A DNA stretch of 64,000 nucleotides from Gluconobacter wancherniae NBRC 103581 (GTDB lineage: Bacteria; Pseudomonadota; Alphaproteobacteria; Acetobacterales; Acetobacteraceae), in assembly GCF_007988885.1 (NCBI RefSeq), contig NZ_BJUZ01000003.1:124001-188000 (forward strand), read 5' to 3'. This document shows, one piece after another, positions 60,809-64,000 of this stretch (position 1 is the first letter of the stretch; each line of letters begins with the position of its first letter). The notes beneath the pieces were generated by a model. It searched no databases. It saw nothing but the letters and a program-made list of their open reading frames with translations, and was not told the DNA's origin. The translations under genes and the position numbers were made by a program.

Positions 60809-61570
60809 TCAGCTTTGCAGGAATGCCATCATCTGATCCGTGAATGCGCGGGGTTGCTCCGCGTGGAGCCAGTGCCCCGCGCCCTCAAGGGTTTCGATGC
60901 GTGCATTCGGGAACAGGGTGAGGATCAGTTCATGATGCTGGGGCTGAACGTAGGTGGAATTTTCTCCACGTAGGAACAGTGTAGGCCCATACCATGGTTC
61001 GACGTGGATATCGGGCCAGCCTTCGAGCTTTTCGATAGCTTCGGAAATCTGTTCGATTCCGATGGCCCAGCCCGGATTTTCTCCAAGCTTTAGATTTTGC
61101 AGCAGTAGTTCGGCGACGCCTTTGCCCTCGACATGGGGCATCAACAGGTCCAGTGCCTGGGCGCGGTTCAGGGTTGCTGGAAACGCAATTGCGCGTAGAC
61201 GCGGGATCATTTTGTTGTGACCCTGATGGGTTTTGACGGGGGCTATGTCTGCCACCATCAGCTTCGATACCCGTTCAGGTGCAACGAGAGCTGTTAGCAT
61301 CGCGACTTTGCCGCCCATCGAATGGCCCACAATATCGGCTTGCCCGATGTTCAGCGCATCCATGGTTTCCAGCACATCCTGAACCATTGCAGGGTAGCTG
61401 ATGGGGGCGTGGGCGCTGTCTCCGTGGGCACGGAGATCAAATGCGAAAGTTCGGAAATGCTCAGCGGCAGCGCGTTGCAGAAAGCCGAGGTTCCGGCCGC
61501 GACCGAACAGACCGTGCAGAAAGATGACGGGTTTTCCGTGCTCTCCCCGTTCGAGGGTGTTCAGTTTCAT
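60809..61570 (-). CDS. Alpha/beta hydrolase (YbfF-like)
   Basis: About 253 residues from the ATG at 61570, behind GGAAGGATC; the frame starts at 61585. HGLFGRGRNLG forms the oxyanion region, GHSMGGKVAML the nucleophile elbow, DIAPVKT and a late GHWLHAEQP the histidine. Lid residues lie in the middle. It is an esterase of unknown natural substrate. It converges on hisD 16 bases away. Confidence 0.88.
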   Translation of the reverse strand: MKLNTLERGEHGKPVIFLHGLFGRGRNLGFLQRAAAEHFRTFAFDLRAHGDSAHAPISYPAMVQDVLETMDALNIGQADIVGHSMGGKVAMLTALVAPERVSKLMVADIAPVKTHQGHNKMIPRLRAIAFPATLNRAQALDLLMPHVEGKGVAELLLQNLKLGENPGWAIGIEQISEAIEKLEGWPDIHVEPWYGPTLFLRGENSTYVQPQHHELILTLFPNARIETLEGAGHWLHAEQPRAFTDQMMAFLQS

Positions 61571-61737
61571 GTGTGATCCTTCCATGACTGCTGTTGATCG
61601 TAGCGCCGCTTGCGGTCAAACAGGAGAACACCTGCCGCTCGGGGACCGCCTTGTCCAGCCATCCTGCCCGATCTGATCTGAGACGTATTCTGTGTCATCA
61701 TGCCCGCCGGTGGTGGCGGCAGCCAGCCCAGGCTCCC

Positions 61738-63471
61738 ATGGCGCTGCGTGCGATGGTGCGCGCGGATGAGATCTGGCTCTCGGTTCTCGCCGCGATGGTT
61801 GGGGCCTTGGGCGGCCTCTGCGTTTTCATCATCACGCGGGTAACGCTTTTTCTGCATGCGGTTCTGTTTGGTCTTCAGAACGGTGGGCGCCTTTCAGGGC
61901 TGTCGCATTTGCCAGCAGTGCGGGTCATTCTGGTTCTGGGACTGGGAGGGCTGGCGCTGGGCCTTTTCAGCATCTTCGTCACCCGCATCATGCCGCGCCG
62001 CCCGGTAGATCCGATTGAGGCGAATGCCCTGCATGGCGGACAGATGTCTGTTCAGGACAGCCTTGTACTTGTCTGCCAGACGTTGATCTCAAACGGTGTG
62101 GGTGCGTCTATTGGGCTGGAAGCCGGGTTTACACAGATTGCCTCGGCTTTTGGTTCGCGGATCGGGAGGGCGTTCCGGGTTCGTCGGGAGGATCTGCGCG
62201 TGCTTGTTGGGGCGGGGGCCAGCGGTGCGATCGGGGCGGCATTTGATGCACCTGTTGCTGGCGCCTTTTATGCGTTCGAACTCGTGATCGGGTCGTATTC
62301 ACTTGTCAGCCTGTCTCCCGTCGCCGTTGCTGCTGTGGCGGGGGTAGGCGTCACGCGGTTTCTGGGAAGCGTTCCGGCGGCCGTCATGATTCCAGATGCA
62401 GGGCATTTGACCTGGCATGGGACAGCTGGTGTGGTGCTGCTCAGTATCCTGTCGGCGTTGACCGCGATTGGTGTGATGTATTGCGTTACCCAGACGGAAG
62501 CGCTTTTCCGCAAGATGCCGGGGCCTGTGTGGCTGCGCCCCGCAGTCGGTGGGTTGATGGTTGGTGGGCTTGCGGCAATTCACCCATCCGTTCTTTCGGC
62601 GGGGCATGAGGCGATGCGCACCGTACTTGCGGGCGGTGTGGTGCCAAAGATGGCGCTTATGCTGCTAATCATGAAAGCACTCGCATCGTGCCTTTCCATC
62701 GGATCAGGCTTCAGGGGAGGGCTGTTTTTTGCCTCTCTATATCTGGGGTCTCTCGCGGGTGTGCTTTATGGCGCAATGCTGGGTCCCCTTGGGCTGGCTC
62801 CTGATTCACCGACGGCCTGCGCGCTCGTGGGTATGAGTGCCATGGCGGTTGCGGTTATCGGCAGCCCCATGACGATGATCTGTTTGATCCTTGAATTGAC
62901 GGGAAGCGTGACGATGAGCGGTGCAGCGCTTGTTGCTGCTGTGCTTTCGCTCCTCACTGTTCGGCGCCTGTTCGGGTACAGCTTTGCGACCTGGCGATTT
63001 CATCTTCGTGGTGAATCCATCCGGTCAGCGGTCGATATTGGCTGGATGCGCTCCCTCAATGTGCGGCGCATGATGCGTGATCAGGTGCGGACGCTGCCAT
63101 CGGATACACCTATAAACCGTGCCCAGACGCTCTTTCCTTTGGGGGCTGCGCAGCGGATTGTTCTGGTAGACCGGGATGGGTGCTATGTGGGAATGGTTCA
63201 GATGGCAGATCTTCATGCTGTGGCACCCTCCACGATGCCGATTGCGACGCTTTCCCATTTTCCGGATGCGATGCTCACACCTCTCATGACTGTAAAGGAC
63301 GCAGCCGAAATGTTTGGCAGGGCAGAAGCGGATGCACTTGTTGTGGTGGAGGATGTTCAGTCCCGGCAGGTTGTAGGGATACTGACTGAGCAGCATACTC
63401 TGCGTCGTTATGCCGAAGAGCTTGAGCGTAGCCGCCGGACGCTTGCCGGAGAGGAGCGTTTCCCGACCTAA
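61738..63471 (+). CDS. ClC-type chloride channel/transporter with CBS pair
   Basis: About 577 residues from ATG 61738; the frame is open to a TTG at 61594 but that part is basic and not conserved. About ten to twelve membrane helices follow. The motif with the gating glutamate is GASIGLEAGFTQ near residues 122-133, where the usual G(K/R)EGP is changed to GLEAG, and GSGFRGGLFFASL replaces GxFxP. Two CBS domains fill the last 110-120 residues (ADLHAV, VVVEDVQSRQVVGILTEQHTL). The glutamate supports transport, but ion selectivity is uncertain. Confidence 0.85.
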   Translation: MALRAMVRADEIWLSVLAAMVGALGGLCVFIITRVTLFLHAVLFGLQNGGRLSGLSHLPAVRVILVLGLGGLALGLFSIFVTRIMPRRPVDPIEANALHGGQMSVQDSLVLVCQTLISNGVGASIGLEAGFTQIASAFGSRIGRAFRVRREDLRVLVGAGASGAIGAAFDAPVAGAFYAFELVIGSYSLVSLSPVAVAAVAGVGVTRFLGSVPAAVMIPDAGHLTWHGTAGVVLLSILSALTAIGVMYCVTQTEALFRKMPGPVWLRPAVGGLMVGGLAAIHPSVLSAGHEAMRTVLAGGVVPKMALMLLIMKALASCLSIGSGFRGGLFFASLYLGSLAGVLYGAMLGPLGLAPDSPTACALVGMSAMAVAVIGSPMTMICLILELTGSVTMSGAALVAAVLSLLTVRRLFGYSFATWRFHLRGESIRSAVDIGWMRSLNVRRMMRDQVRTLPSDTPINRAQTLFPLGAAQRIVLVDRDGCYVGMVQMADLHAVAPSTMPIATLSHFPDAMLTPLMTVKDAAEMFGRAEADALVVVEDVQSRQVVGILTEQHTLRRYAEELERSRRTLAGEERFPT

Positions 63472-63542
63472 AACAGGATTTCCTCTTGGCAGCGCCGGAA
63501 CCAGCCTTCAAAACAGAACCCTGTCCCAATCGGAGAATACTC

Positions 63543-64000
63543 ATGGCTGATACGCCCGACACCCGCCTTGCGGCTCTTGAAATCACGCTCCCCGTGGCTG
63601 CGGCACCCGTAGCCAATTACGTTACGACGGTCCTTACGGGGAACATGCTGGTTGTATCGGGGCAGTTGCCGCTGGTTGATGGCAAGCTGCTGATCACCGG
63701 CAAGCTTGGCGGTGGCGTTTCCAATCAGGCAGGTACGGCATGTGCTCGCGCGTGTCTGATCAATGTCATTGCTCAGGTGAAGGCAGCTCTTGGCGGAGAT
63801 CTTACCCGCGTCAAGCGTGTTGTCCGTCTGGGTGGCTTCATTGCTTGCACGCCGGAATTCACGGAGCATGCGGTTGTAATGAACGGTGCATCGGATCTTG
63901 CTGTAGAAGTATTTGGTGATGCCGGGCGCCATGCCCGTTCGACCATTGGCGTGCCGAGTCTCCCGGCCAATGCACCGGTTGAAGTTGAAGCTCTTTTCGA
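63543..64000 (+). CDS. RidA/YjgF/UK114 family protein, 3' end outside window
   Basis: The ATG at 63543 is preceded by GGAGAATACTC and the frame is open to the window end, about 152 codons. GNMLVVSGQLPLVDGKLLITGKLGG, ARACLINVIAQVKAALGG and RVKRVVRLGGFIACTPEF are RidA-like, and HARSTIGVPSLPANAPVEVEALF is the end of the domain. RidA proteins hydrolyse enamine/imine intermediates or are related to them. The longer N-terminus is of the UK114-like-1 group. The stop is not visible. Confidence 0.88.
   Translation, partial: MADTPDTRLAALEITLPVAAAPVANYVTTVLTGNMLVVSGQLPLVDGKLLITGKLGGGVSNQAGTACARACLINVIAQVKAALGGDLTRVKRVVRLGGFIACTPEFTEHAVVMNGASDLAVEVFGDAGRHARSTIGVPSLPANAPVEVEALF

Noticed and set aside
1-64000. 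CRISPR array, prophage or insertion sequence
   Set aside because: I saw no regularly spaced repeats, no transposase, integrase or phage structural genes and no terminal inverted repeats with target duplication.

Overview
This window looks like chromosome from an acetic acid bacterium (Acetobacteraceae), most likely Gluconobacter or a close relative. The pointers are a complete pqqABCDE operon, an FNR-type regulator facing an OmpW porin, an alphaproteobacterial infA-maf-RNase E/G-like-yacG-tRNA-Phe cluster, a short-form HisG, and moderately GC-rich codon use with many small ATGA gene overlaps. I see no rRNA, phage, insertion sequence or CRISPR array. The genus is an inference from gene content, not a measured identity.

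Layout. 1-3.4 kb: an SbcD-like phosphoesterase (cut by the window edge) and an SbcC/YhaN-like ATPase. 3.4-6.2 kb: a histidine phosphatase and a 682-residue PLP-fold protein of unknown function. 6.4-11 kb: rfbBACD (dTDP-L-rhamnose) and a GT2 glycosyltransferase. 11-16 kb: HIT protein, sugar-porter MFS transporter, an unlisted 44-residue membrane peptide, a znuABC-type metal importer with a probable Zur box, and a lytic transglycosylase. 16.1-24.6 kb: a YbaK deacylase, a more AT-rich chemoreceptor and a copper resistance operon (CopA ATPase, His/Cys-rich peptide, PcoA oxidase, PcoB, Met-rich peptide) behind a CsoR-like dyad. 24.7-26.8 kb: lipoprotein and TonB-like protein.

27-30 kb: AlkA-like glycosylase, infA, maf, RNase E/G-like, yacG, tRNA-Phe. 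30-35 kb: GT61 enzyme, prs, a phosphatase and an M61 peptidase. 35-41 kb: a heavy-metal-type RND efflux system. 41-45 kb: ompW and fnr sharing a promoter with an FNR box, a secreted coiled-coil protein and a photolyase. 45-49 kb: entericidin-like lipoprotein, FMN riboswitch and ribD-ribE-ribBA-ribH. 49-55.2 kb: a DUF2252 protein, an aminotransferase and pqqABCDE with a terminator between pqqA and pqqB. 55.3-64 kb: AI-2E-type permease, gmk, a GntR/YtrA-SPFH pair, hisG-hisD, an alpha/beta hydrolase, a ClC-CBS channel protein and a partial RidA-family gene.

Functionally the window combines envelope work (rhamnose sugar, glycosyltransferases, efflux, porin), metal homeostasis (zinc uptake, copper detoxification, RND export) and redox cofactor supply (flavin and PQQ), which suits an organism that lives by periplasmic quinoprotein and flavoprotein oxidations. 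The least explained items are the PLP protein/phosphatase pair, the small membrane peptide at 13.1 kb, the lipoprotein/TonB pair, and several strong palindromes in regulatory positions.
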